Source: Amycolatopsis sp. CA-128772 (GTDB lineage Bacteria > Actinomycetota > Actinomycetes > Mycobacteriales > Pseudonocardiaceae). Taken from it: 43,037 nt of DNA. The stretch spans positions 174,622-217,658 of the forward strand of contig NZ_PPHG01000066.1 of NCBI RefSeq assembly GCF_002904295.1, given 5' to 3'. This document shows positions 34,141-42,524 of the stretch, in pieces; within the stretch, counting starts at the first letter, position 1; every line of letters begins with the position of its first letter. The position numbers and the translations under genes were made by a program. Under the pieces are notes generated by a model. That model had not been told where the DNA came from, searched no databases, and worked only from the letters and a program-made list of their open reading frames with translations.

Positions 34141-35936
34141 GTGAAAGCCGCAGTCCTGCTCGCCGCCGTCCTCGCGCTGCCGCTGACCGCGGGCGTCGCC
34201 GAAGCCGCGCCACCGGCCCCGGTGTTCACCGGCGGCCAGGCGCAACCGGTGTTCGACCCGGCCGACGTCGTCCGCGAAGACGTCTGGGTCACCGCGCCGG
34301 TCGACAGCGACCACGACGGCACCGACGACCTCGTGCACGCCCAGGTCGTGCGCCCGCGCGCGACCCAGCAGGGGCTGAAGGTACCGGTCGTCTACCAGGC
34401 CAGCCCGTACTACGCCGGCGGCAACGACGTCGCCAACCACGACGTCGACGTCGAGCTGTACGCGCCGGGGTACGCCCGCGGCAAGGAAGGCCCGCGCGTC
34501 GCCGCGCACGGCGTCGGCCCGGCCACCCCGATCACTGGCGCTACCAGGACTACTTCACCGCGCGCGGGTTCGCCGTCGTCTACGGCGAATCGCTCGGCAG
34601 CGGCCTCTCGACCGGCTGCCCGACCACCGGTGACGTCAACGAGACGATCGGCGCGCGCTCGGTCGTCGACTGGCTCAACGGCCGCACGCCGGCGCGGGAC
34701 GCGAACGGCGCCGCGGCGAAGGCGGACTGGAGCACCGGCAAGACCGGCATGATGGGCGTGTCCTACAACGGGACGCTGCCCAACGCCGTGGCCAGCACCG
34801 GGGTCGCCGGGCTCGAGACGATCGTGCCGATCGCCGCCATCTCCAGCTGGTACCAGTACTACCGCAACGACGGCGCGGTCGTCGCCGCCGGCGGGTTCCA
34901 GGGCGAGGACGCCGACGTGCTCGCCGAGTACGTCTACACCCGCGCCGACCGGCAGGTCTGCCGCCCGGTGATCGACGGCCTGACCCGCGACCAGGACCGC
35001 GTCACCGGTGACTACACGCCGTTCTGGGACGTCCGGAACTATCGCAACGACGTCGCCAAGGTGCACGCGTCGGTGCTGGCGGTGCACGGCCTCAACGACT
35101 GGAACGTCAAGACCGACCAGGTCGCCGAGTGGTACGAGGCGCTGAAGGCCCGCGGGGTCGAGCACAAGATCTGGCTGCACCAGTCCGGCCACGCCGACCC
35201 GTACTCGCTGCGGCGCGACGTCTGGCTCGCGACGCTGAACAAGTGGATGTCGCACTACCTTTACGGCATCGACAACGGCATCCAGCGCGAGCCGAAGGCG
35301 ACGATCCAGCGCGAGGACCTGTCCTGGACCGACGAGGCCGACTGGCCCGCGCCGGGCACCACGGACGTCCGCGTGTACCCGTGGCCGGGCGGCCGCTCGA
35401 AGGGCACGATCGACACCCGCAACCCGGTGCCGGGCACGGCGGCCGTGGAAACCCTCGCCGACGACTCGGCGAAGACGATCGAGCAGCTGGCCGGCCTCGC
35501 CTCCTCCGGCAACCGCCTGCTGTACGCGACTCCGGCGGCGAAGCAGGCCGTCCGGCTGTCCGGCACCGCCCGCGCCGACCTGGCGCTGGCGTTCGACCGG
35601 CCCGCGGCCAACGTCTCGGCGATCCTGCTCGACCGGGCTCCCGACGGCACGTCCCACGTGATCAGCCGCGGCTGGACCGACCCGCAGAACCGCACGTCCC
35701 CGGCCCGCACCGAGCCGATCACGCCCGGGCAGACCTACCGGATCGGCGTCGAGCTGATGCCGAAGGACTACATCCTGGCGGCCGGCCACCGGCTGGAGTT
35801 CCTGCTGGCCTCCAGCGACCACGACTACACGCTGCGCCCGAAGCCGGGCGCGGGGCTGGCGCTCGACCTGACGAAGACGGCGGTGACGCTCCCGGTCACC
35901 GGCGGCAAGCCCGCGCTGCGAGCCGCGTTCGGCTGA
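34141..35936 (+). pseudogene. secreted S15 Xaa-Pro dipeptidyl-peptidase, frameshifted
   Basis: The gene starts with GTG at 34141 (GGGGG upstream) and encodes a signal peptide (MKAAVLLAAVLALPLTAGVA, cut after AEA) and the first S15 segments (PVVYQASPYYAGG). At about 34526-34529 the frame is lost; the rest continues in another frame from HWRYQDYFTARGF to 35936. Adding one C to the CCCC run there restores a smooth sequence, ATPDHWRYQDYF. The downstream part holds the triad: Ser in GVSYNGTLPN, Asp in HGLNDWNV, His in QSGHADPY, plus the C-terminal jelly-roll domain. Either a real one-base deletion has inactivated it or the base count is a sequencing error. It overlaps the next gene as TGATG. Confidence 0.8.
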
Positions 35937-36595
35937 TGCTGCCGGAGCACCTGCACGCCGACGTCCGGACGCTGTGGGAGTACCACGACCTGCGGCACGA
36001 GCCGCGGCGCTCGGACGTCGGGATCGGCCTCGGCAGCCGGGACCCCGGCGTGGCCGCCCACACGGCGGAGCTGTTCCACGCCGGGCGGTTCCCGCTGGTC
36101 GTCTTCACCGGGGCCAACGCGCCCACGACGGTGGACCGCTTCCCGCGCGGCGAGGCGGTCCACTACCGCGAGATCGCGCTGGAACTGGGCGTGCCCGGCG
36201 ACGTCATCCTGGTCGAGCCGCAGGCCCGCAACACCGGCGAGAACATCGCGTTCACCCGGCGCCTGCTGCCCGGGCGCGAGATCCGGTCCGTGACGCTGGT
36301 GACGCGGCCGTACGCGCAACGCCGAGCCTACGCGACGGCCAAGCGGCTCTGGCCGGAGGTCGACGTCGTGTGCGCGTCGAAGGCGGTCTCGTTCGAGGAG
36401 CACGTCGGCGGCGAAGAAGACGCCGAGCGGGTGATCGGCATGCTCGTCGGCGAGACGCAGCGGATCACCGAGTACGCCGAGCAGGGGTTCGCCATCCCGC
36501 AGCACGTCCCCGCCGAGGTCCGGCGGGCCTCCGGCCGGCTGGCCGACGCGGGGTTCACCCAGCGGCTGATCCGCGCCGACGATCACTCAGTGTAA
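35936..36595 (+). CDS. YdcF/DUF218 family protein
   Basis: A 219-residue soluble member of the DUF218 family: GIGLGSRDPGVAAHTAELF, VVFTGANAPTT, then EPQARNTGENIAFTRRLL and VTLVTRPYAQRRAYATAKRLWP. These match the YdcF core, whose E. coli member binds S-adenosylmethionine; some relatives are envelope proteins, but no membrane helix is present here. Its ATG shares a base with the stop of the S15 gene, so it depends on translation of that frame. Confidence 0.85.
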   Translation: MLPEHLHADVRTLWEYHDLRHEPRRSDVGIGLGSRDPGVAAHTAELFHAGRFPLVVFTGANAPTTVDRFPRGEAVHYREIALELGVPGDVILVEPQARNTGENIAFTRRLLPGREIRSVTLVTRPYAQRRAYATAKRLWPEVDVVCASKAVSFEEHVGGEEDAERVIGMLVGETQRITEYAEQGFAIPQHVPAEVRRASGRLADAGFTQRLIRADDHSV

Positions 36596-36652
36596 CGATT
36601 TTCGCAGGTCAGGCGACTTACCGGCGTTCTACCCGCTGCGAGAGGACCCGCC

Positions 36653-38050
36653 ATGACCTCGACCGCCGACCCCGCCTTGAAGAGCCTGCGCACCCAGCTG
36701 TCCGGAGCCGTGCTGACCGACGGCGAACCCGGTTACGACGTCGCCCGGTCGGTCTGGAACGGCGAGATCGACCGCCGTCCCGCGGTGGTGGTGCGGCCCG
36801 CCGGGCCCGCGGACGTGGCGACCGCGCTCGCCTACGCGCGCGAAGCCGGCCTCGACGTCTCGGTGCGCGGCGGCGGCCACAACTTCGGCGGCGCGGCCGT
36901 CGTGGAGGGTGGTCTCTGCCTGGACCTGAGCTCCCTGGCCGCGATCACGGTCGACCCCGACGGCCGGACCGCGCGCTGCGGCGGCGGGACGACCTGGGCG
37001 CAGCTCGATGCCGCCACGCAGGCGTACGCACTCGCGGTGCCGGGCGGCACGGTCAGCCACACCGGCGTCGGCGGCCTCACCCTCGGCGGCGGCTTCGGCT
37101 GGCTCACCGGCAAGCACGGCCTGTCCTGCGACAACCTGCTGTCGGCCGAGCTCGTCACCGCCGACGGCGAAATCCTGCGCGTGTCCGCCGAGGAGCACCC
37201 CGACCTGTTCTGGGCGCTGCGCGGCGGCGGCGGCAACTTCGGCGTCGTCACCGAGTTCGAGTTCCGGCTGCACCCGGTCGGCCCGGTCGTCCACCTCGGG
37301 CTGCTCTTCTACGGCCTCGACGACGGCGTGGCCGTGCTGCGGCACGCCCGCGAGCTGCTCCGGACGTTGCCGGGCGAACTGGGCGTGCTCGTCGCCGGGC
37401 TCAACGCCCCGCCCGCGCCGTTCGTCCCCGAAGCGTTCCACTTCCGGCCGGGCTACGCCGTGCTGATCGCCGGCTTCGACGGGGAAGAACAGCACGCCGG
37501 GGCGATCGAGGCGGCGCGCTCCGGGCCGGCGCCGCTGTTCGAGTTCGTCTCGCCGATCCCGTACGTCGAGCTGCAGCGGTTGATCGACGGCGCCGCGCCG
37601 TGGGGGATCCTCGGCTACGAGAAAGCCGCCTTCGCCGAGGAGTTCACCGACGAGGTGATCCAGGTGATCGCGGACTTCCTGCCGCGCAAGAGCTCGCCGA
37701 TGTCGATCATGCCGATCTTCGCGCTGCGCGGCGCGTTCGCCGAGGCCGCCGACGACGGCACGGCCTTCGGCGGCGCGCGGCGGACGTGCCTGGCCGTGAA
37801 CATCGCCGCGCTCGCCGCCGAACCGGAACCGTTCGCGGCCGACCGGGCCTGGGTGCGGGAGTTCTGGACGGCGCTGGCGCCGCTGTCGGCCAACGCGGGC
37901 GGGTACGTCAACTTCATGGCCGAGTACGAAGCCGACCGCGTCCGGACGTCTTACGGCCCGGGCAAGTACGAACGGCTGGCCCGCATCAAGGCGGCGTACG
38001 ACCCGCGGAACGTGTTCCACCACAACGCGAACATCCCGCCGGCACCCTAG
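36653..38050 (+). CDS. FAD-linked oxidoreductase (BBE-type)
   Basis: A 465-residue berberine-bridge-type flavoenzyme. The PCMH/VAO FAD domain contains VRGGGHNFGG with His76, and WLTGKHGLSCDNLL with Cys159; together these are the pattern of bicovalently bound FAD. RGGGGNFGVVTEFEFRL closes the FAD domain, and the BBE C-terminal PRNVFHHNANIPP is intact. Such enzymes oxidise sugars, alcohols or natural products; the substrate is unknown. No signal peptide. GAGAGG lies about 8 bases before the ATG. It ends 5 bases from the convergent response regulator. Confidence 0.92.
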   Translation: MTSTADPALKSLRTQLSGAVLTDGEPGYDVARSVWNGEIDRRPAVVVRPAGPADVATALAYAREAGLDVSVRGGGHNFGGAAVVEGGLCLDLSSLAAITVDPDGRTARCGGGTTWAQLDAATQAYALAVPGGTVSHTGVGGLTLGGGFGWLTGKHGLSCDNLLSAELVTADGEILRVSAEEHPDLFWALRGGGGNFGVVTEFEFRLHPVGPVVHLGLLFYGLDDGVAVLRHARELLRTLPGELGVLVAGLNAPPAPFVPEAFHFRPGYAVLIAGFDGEEQHAGAIEAARSGPAPLFEFVSPIPYVELQRLIDGAAPWGILGYEKAAFAEEFTDEVIQVIADFLPRKSSPMSIMPIFALRGAFAEAADDGTAFGGARRTCLAVNIAALAAEPEPFAADRAWVREFWTALAPLSANAGGYVNFMAEYEADRVRTSYGPGKYERLARIKAAYDPRNVFHHNANIPPAP

Positions 38051-38055
38051 GGAGC

Positions 38056-38724
38056 TCAGCCGGCGATGCCCGCCCGGTAGGCGAACGCGACCGCCTGCGC
38101 GCGGTCGCGCAGCCCGGCCTTGGCGAACAGGTGGTTCACGTGGGTCTTCACGGTCGCCTCGCTCACCACCAGCGTTCGGGCGATCTCGGTGTTCGACAGG
38201 CCGGCCGCGATCAGCCGCAGTACCTCGATCTCGCGCGCGGTCAGGCCTTCGACCTCCTTGACGGGCCGCGGGGTGCTGCGGGCGGCGGCTTCGACGAGCC
38301 GCCGCTGCAGCTCGCCGTCCACAGTGGACTGTCCGGCGGCGGCCGAGCGCAGCGCCCGCGCGATGGCTTCGGCGTCGGCGTCCTTGGTGAGGAACCCGCG
38401 GGCGCCGGCGCGCAACGCGGCCAGCAGCGCTTCGTCGTCGGCGTAGGTGGTCAGGACGACGACCTCGGTGCCGGGGTGCTCGGCGCGGATCCGTTCGGTG
38501 GTCTCGACGCCGTCGCAGCGCGGCATCCGCAGGTCCACCAGCACGACGTCGGGCCGGTGCGCGGCGACCAGGTCGAGCGCGGCGAGCCCGTCGGCCGCGG
38601 CGCCGACCACCTCGATGCCCGGCAGCAGCCCGAGCAGCGTCACCAGGCCCTCCCGGACGACCGCCTGGTCGTCGGCCAGCACGACGCGCAGCGTCACGCC
38701 GGCACCGTCAGGTGAATCCGCCAT
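38056..38724 (-). CDS. NarL/LuxR-type response regulator
   Basis: A 222-residue regulator with a receiver domain (phospho-acceptor Asp64 in VLVDLRMP, conserved Lys in GFLTKDADAE) and a C-terminal LuxR helix-turn-helix (LTAREIEVLRLIAAGLSN, then VSEATVKTHVNHLFAK). The ATG at 38724 has GGGGGAGG just upstream, giving a 31-base overlap with the kinase gene. A GTG at 38697, overlapping the kinase stop as GTGA, is an alternative start just before the receiver domain. It works with the adjacent kinase. Confidence 0.93.
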   Translation of the reverse strand: MADSPDGAGVTLRVVLADDQAVVREGLVTLLGLLPGIEVVGAAADGLAALDLVAAHRPDVVLVDLRMPRCDGVETTERIRAEHPGTEVVVLTTYADDEALLAALRAGARGFLTKDADAEAIARALRSAAAGQSTVDGELQRRLVEAAARSTPRPVKEVEGLTAREIEVLRLIAAGLSNTEIARTLVVSEATVKTHVNHLFAKAGLRDRAQAVAFAYRAGIAG

Positions 38725-39797
38725 CCGTCCTCCCCCGGTCCGCTCTCCAGCCGCCCGTCGAGCAGCGCGACCCGTTCGCCCATCCCGCGCAAACCGTAGC
38801 CTGCCGCCGGTGCGTCCGGCGGGCGCCTGCCCTGCCGGTCGGCCACGGTCAGGTGCACCGCCGCGTCGGTGTAGCCCAGGGTGACGTCGACGTCGGCCTG
38901 CGCCGCGTGCTTGCGGGTGTTGGCCAGCGCCTCCTGCACCGCGCGGACGAGGGCGGTGCCGACGGCCGGGTCGAGTTCGCGCGGCTCGCCTTCGACCGCC
39001 AGGTCCGCGCGGGCGCCGCTGTCGAGCCGGTACGCGGCGAGGAGGTCCGCGATCGCGCGTTCGACGCCGACGGCGTCCTCGCGCAGCGCGGCCACGGCCT
39101 TGCGTGCTTCGGCGAGGCCCTCCGCCGCCAGCGTCTGCGCGCGTTCGATCTGGGCGACGGCGTCCGGGCTCGCGCCGTCGCGCACCAGCATCAGCCGGGC
39201 GCCCTGCAGGTTCAGCGAAAGCCCGGCGAGCGAGTGCGCCAGGACGTCGTGCAGCTCGCGGGCGATGCGGGCGCGTTCGGCGAGGGCGGCCGCGCGGGCG
39301 TGCTCCTCGTTGGCGGTCTGCGCGCGGGCCAGCGCGAGCTCGGTCTGTTCGATGCGGGCCAGCCGGGCGCGCCGGTTCAGCCCGAGCAGCACGATCACGA
39401 CGACGGCCGCGTACGTGGGCAGGGCGCCCTGCCAGGTGCCGTGCAGGACGGCCCAGCAGGTGATCGCGGCGACGTCGATCGCCACGGCCAGCACGATCGG
39501 GCCGGTCCGCTGCTTGAGGACGACGAAGAAGGTGGTGCCGAACAGCGTCACCGACGCCCAGCTGTTCGGCACCACCGCCAGCAGCGCGGCCGCGGCGGCG
39601 ATCACGGCAAGGGCGACGGCCGGCGCCCACCGGTGCGCGGTGGCGTCGTGCAGCCACAGGATCGGCACCGACAGGGCCAGGGTGAGTCCGATCAGGACCC
39701 AGGCGAGGGCGTTCGCGCGCGGCATCGCGGCGAACATCGGCCCGGCGACGAGCGCCCAGCGCAGCCAGTCCTGCGCCTGCGGCCGTCGGATCGTCAT
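38694..39797 (-). CDS. HisKA_3 sensor histidine kinase
   Basis: A 367-residue membrane kinase: about five membrane helices in the first 140 residues with short loops, a coiled-coil linker, a HisKA_3 dimerisation domain with the phospho-acceptor His183 in ARELHDVLAHSLAG, and an ATPase domain with N box QEALANTRKHA and G box GYGLRGMGERV. It probably senses membrane or envelope state, since no sizeable outer domain exists. GGAGG is 7 bases before the ATG at 39797. First gene of a two-gene operon with the response regulator; divergent from the secreted M23 peptidase. Confidence 0.94.
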   Translation of the reverse strand: MTIRRPQAQDWLRWALVAGPMFAAMPRANALAWVLIGLTLALSVPILWLHDATAHRWAPAVALAVIAAAAALLAVVPNSWASVTLFGTTFFVVLKQRTGPIVLAVAIDVAAITCWAVLHGTWQGALPTYAAVVVIVLLGLNRRARLARIEQTELALARAQTANEEHARAAALAERARIARELHDVLAHSLAGLSLNLQGARLMLVRDGASPDAVAQIERAQTLAAEGLAEARKAVAALREDAVGVERAIADLLAAYRLDSGARADLAVEGEPRELDPAVGTALVRAVQEALANTRKHAAQADVDVTLGYTDAAVHLTVADRQGRRPPDAPAAGYGLRGMGERVALLDGRLESGPGEDGWRIHLTVPA

Positions 39798-39891
39798 GTC
39801 GGGTCCTCCGCGGGGTGCTTGTACGGAAAATGTACCGGCGCGGACTTCTCTGGGTGGCGTCAAGCTGTCCCGTTCGTCAGGAGGTTCTCCC

Positions 39892-40746
39892 ATGTCCAGG
39901 TTGCGACGGCTCGCCCTGCTCGCCGCCGCCGCGGCGCTGCCCGCGCTCGGCCTCACCCTCGCCGGCCAGGCGACCGCCTCGGCCGCGCCGAACTTCCAGG
40001 TGCCGTTCAAGTGCGGGGTCACGGTGACCGCGGCGACGTTCAGCGGCCACAGCCCGGCGTACTCGGTCGACTTCCAGAAGGACGGCATCTCCGGCATGCC
40101 GGTGCTCGCGGCGGCGTCCGGCACGGTGACCCGGGTGGCCGACGAAGGCAGCACGAGCTACGGCAAGTGGATCGAGCTGGACCACGGCGGCGGCTGGCGC
40201 ACCCGCTACGCGCACCTGTCGGCGCAGGAGGTCTCGGTCGGGCAGTCGGTGGGTCTCGGCAAGGAGATCGGCAAGGCCGGCGCGACCGGCGGCGTCACCG
40301 GCCCGCACCTGCACTTCGAAGAGCGCCTGGACGGCGTGGTGCAGAAGGCCGCGCTGAACGGCGTGGCGGTGCCGTACTACGGCCACACGAACTTCACCAG
40401 CAAGAACCACTGCGGCGGCAACCCGTACTCCGCCGAGGAGGTCTGCGGGTCGGGCTTCTCCGTGGTGGACCAGCAGGCCCTGGCGAACTCCTCGGGCACG
40501 GCGTACCTGCTGTACAACGCCTCGACCAAGGCGAACTGCGTGACGACCCTGAAGGCGACGTCGCTGGGCACGGCCAGCCCGGTCGCGGCGTTCTTGGAGG
40601 TCCAGGGTTCGGCGCGGGTGACCGACTCCGGCAGTTTCACGTACTACGCGGGACCGGTGAAGAAGACGGCCGGCTCCACGTGCGTGAAGTGGGGCGGTTC
40701 GGTGGGCGCGAACACGTACGAGAGCGGCTTCGAGCACTGCGGCTGA
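39892..40746 (+). CDS. secreted M23 metallopeptidase
   Basis: A 284-residue exported protein: signal peptide (RRLALLAAAAALPALGLTLA, cleaved after ASA at about 31), an M23 (LytM) domain with zinc ligands His53 and Asp60 in GHSPAYSVDF and His141 in GPHLHF, plus His108 in YAHLS and His139. Such enzymes cut peptidoglycan peptides. The last 120 residues form a strand-rich domain with paired cysteines and no clear family. AGGAGG lies about 8 bases before the ATG. Divergent from the histidine kinase gene, 94 bases away. Confidence 0.9.
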   Translation: MSRLRRLALLAAAAALPALGLTLAGQATASAAPNFQVPFKCGVTVTAATFSGHSPAYSVDFQKDGISGMPVLAAASGTVTRVADEGSTSYGKWIELDHGGGWRTRYAHLSAQEVSVGQSVGLGKEIGKAGATGGVTGPHLHFEERLDGVVQKAALNGVAVPYYGHTNFTSKNHCGGNPYSAEEVCGSGFSVVDQQALANSSGTAYLLYNASTKANCVTTLKATSLGTASPVAAFLEVQGSARVTDSGSFTYYAGPVKKTAGSTCVKWGGSVGANTYESGFEHCG

Positions 40747-40769
40747 GGTGCGACGCCCGGGGCTTGGCC

Positions 40770-40872
40770 TGGACTCCGCAAAGGGGTCGGTGGCACTCGG
40801 GCCTCCGCTCCGGGCCGGGCGCCGCTACCCGGAGCCTCGCAAGGCGACCGGTGTCATCCGGAGCCCCGCAAG
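40770..40872 (+). repeat. degenerate direct repeats, 29-bp period
   Basis: CCGGAGCCTCGCAAG (40829-40843) and CCGGAGCCCCGCAAG (40858-40872) differ at one base and are 29 bases apart. A weaker relative near 40770 (CTGGACTCCGCAAAG) is about two periods upstream. They sit in the 286-base gap between the M23 and DUF4192 genes. No function is evident. Confidence 0.5.
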
Positions 40873-40928
40873 ATCAGTCTCCGGCCGGTGGGGCCGGGCA
40901 GCATAGCCCGCCCCACCGACAGGAACGC

Positions 40929-40952
40929 CCCGCCCGGCCCTCGCCGGGCGGG
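40929..40952 (+). terminator. GC-rich stem-loop before DUF4192 gene
   Basis: CCCGCCCGGC (40929-40938) and GCCGGGCGGG (40943-40952) form a perfect 10-bp stem with a four-base loop, followed by TTCTG. It could end the M23 transcript, though it is 180 bases past that stop. Confidence 0.5.
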
Positions 40953-41032
40953 TTCTGTCCACATCGGCCCCGCCGATCCACAGATTTGCCGCCACCGCCC
41001 CATCCGGCCCCGTCCTGCCCCACCGTGGAGGC

Positions 41033-42091
41033 ATGACCACTGCCACCCCGGCCGGCCGCCCGCCGGCCGACCTCCGAGAGCCCGCGCAGCTGCTGGCCGC
41101 CCTCCCGTACCTGATCGGCTTCCGGCCCGCGAAGTCGGTCGTCCTGCTCGGCCACCTGCCGCCCGCGAACGACCCGGGCCTGATCCTGCGCGGCGACCTC
41201 CCGCGCCGCGAACACCGGGCCCACCAGGCCCGCGCGCTGGCGTCCCGGTTCGCCACGGGCTCGCACGTCGGCGTGTCGCTGGCCGTCGTGGGCGGCCGGC
41301 GAAGACCCGGCAGCCCGCCACCGCACGCGGGCTTCGTCGACGCCTTGAGAGACGAGCTGGCCGATATCGGCCTCCCGGTCCTGCACGCCCTGTGGGCGGC
41401 CACCATCACGGAGGGCGCCCCCTGGGGCTGTTACCTGAACGCGGACTGCGGCGGCGAGCTCCCGGACCCCCGCGCAACGGTGACGGCGGCCGAGGCCACC
41501 GAGCGCGGCACGGTGGCGTTCGACAGCCGCGACGAGCTCGAGGCCCTGCTGACCCCACGATCACCGGAAGCGCTGACCCGCCGTTCGGCCGCCTTGTCGC
41601 AGCTGCCGTGCCCACCGAGCCCGGACCTGAACGAAGCGGCATCGGCGATCCGTGCGGCGTTCTTCCGCCAGCGGCGCGGCGAAGGACCGCCGACGGACGA
41701 AGAAGCGGTGAGCGTGGCGAGCGCGTTGACGCTCCCCGAGATCCGCGACGTGTGCCTGGCGATGGCGATTCCTTCGGAGACGTCCGAGGCGCGGGAAGCC
41801 GAGCGCATGTGGCTGACGCTGGTCCGGGAGATCCCACCCCCGGAGCGCGCGGAAGCAGCGGTCCTGCTGGGCTTCACGGCCTACATGCGCGGCGACGGCG
41901 CGTTCGCGGGCATGGCCCTGGAGAACGCCCTGGAGGCGGCCCCGGACCACGTGCTGGCAAGACTGCTGAAGACGGTCCTGGACCGGGGAACGGCACCGGA
42001 GGTGATCCGCGGCCTGGCCGAGGCCGCGGCCGACCCGGTGGCCGCCTTCGGCCTGGAGCCGGCGGATTTCGACGCGGAGCGAGCGGTGTGA
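41033..42091 (+). CDS. DUF4192 protein
   Basis: A 352-residue cytoplasmic protein of the actinobacterial DUF4192 family, recognised from LLAALPYLIGFRPAKSVVLL at the N-terminus, the WAATITEGAPWGCYL segment and a helical, TPR-like C-terminal part (RGDGAFAGMALENALEAAPDHVLARLL). Its function is unknown. GGAGG stands one base before the ATG, closer than ideal; no other start is better. It is preceded by a GC hairpin and is probably transcribed alone. Confidence 0.82.
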   Translation: MTTATPAGRPPADLREPAQLLAALPYLIGFRPAKSVVLLGHLPPANDPGLILRGDLPRREHRAHQARALASRFATGSHVGVSLAVVGGRRRPGSPPPHAGFVDALRDELADIGLPVLHALWAATITEGAPWGCYLNADCGGELPDPRATVTAAEATERGTVAFDSRDELEALLTPRSPEALTRRSAALSQLPCPPSPDLNEAASAIRAAFFRQRRGEGPPTDEEAVSVASALTLPEIRDVCLAMAIPSETSEAREAERMWLTLVREIPPPERAEAAVLLGFTAYMRGDGAFAGMALENALEAAPDHVLARLLKTVLDRGTAPEVIRGLAEAAADPVAAFGLEPADFDAERAV

Positions 42092-42184
42092 GGGCTGGTT
42101 GAGCTTGATCCTCCTGCTGACGTCGGGCACGGGGCTACACGAACGCGCCGGCATTCGTGTGATCCTGAAGCTGATTCATCGGTT

Positions 42185-42233
42185 CGTTGCACCACCTGCT
42201 TGAGGTGGTTGTCGTCAAGGAGGTGGTGCAACG
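42185..42233. repeat. 13-bp inverted repeat with third partial copy
   Basis: CGTTGCACCACCT (42185-42197) and AGGTGGTGCAACG (42221-42233) are perfect complements. An internal AGGTGGT (42203-42209) can pair with ACCACCT (42191-42197) instead, so two exclusive hairpins are possible. It lies between convergent DUF4192 and small membrane genes and may be a bidirectional terminator. Confidence 0.7.
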
Positions 42234-42242
42234 GCGGCGCTC

Positions 42243-42287
42243 CCGAACACCTCGTTCGTTCAGGATGGCCGTGTCGAAGGTGTTCGG
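42243..42287. terminator. 10-bp inverted repeat at small-gene 3' end
   Basis: CCGAACACCT (42243-42252) and AGGTGTTCGG (42278-42287) pair perfectly with a 25-base loop. The stop of the small membrane gene (42260-42262) lies in the loop. It may be a terminator or an mRNA-stabilising stem. Confidence 0.45.
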
Positions 42288-42481
42288 TGGCTGAGCCGGG
42301 AAAACCGTGCTGTGGCGCCCAACAGCGTGGTTGCGGCGGCTGTGGCGAGGGCAAGCGGTTGACCGGCGATGATGAGCACGGTCGTGAAAACCAAGACGAC
42401 CACGAGAACCGCCATCGAAAAAAGGGCGGCTGAACCGCACTGTCGACGAGGTGTGATCGGTAAGCGACGGGGAAGGCTCAT
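42260..42481 (-). CDS. small membrane protein downstream of sigma gene
   Basis: A 73-residue protein: a short basic N-terminus (MSLPRRLPITPRRQCG), a hydrophobic segment ALFSMAVLVVVLVFTTVLII and a second, weaker one, ALATAAATTLLGATARF, then a basic tail. AGGAGT lies six bases before the ATG. It begins 43 bases after the sigma factor stop on the same strand, so cotranscription is likely. Mycobacterial sigD is followed by the membrane anti-sigma RsdA, but this protein is far shorter and lacks an obvious anti-sigma motif. Function unknown. Confidence 0.5.
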   Translation of the reverse strand: MSLPRRLPITPRRQCGSAALFSMAVLVVVLVFTTVLIIAGQPLALATAAATTLLGATARFSRLSHRTPSTRPS

Positions 42482-42524
42482 TGAATACTCCTGTGTCGTG
42501 CGGTTGCGCCGCGCGGGTGGTCGG

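Noticed and set aside
42135..42440. 101-codon - strand frame overlapping the small membrane gene
   Set aside because: No ribosome site or hydrophobic pattern; it runs through the hairpins, while the overlapping 73-codon frame has a good Shine-Dalgarno.
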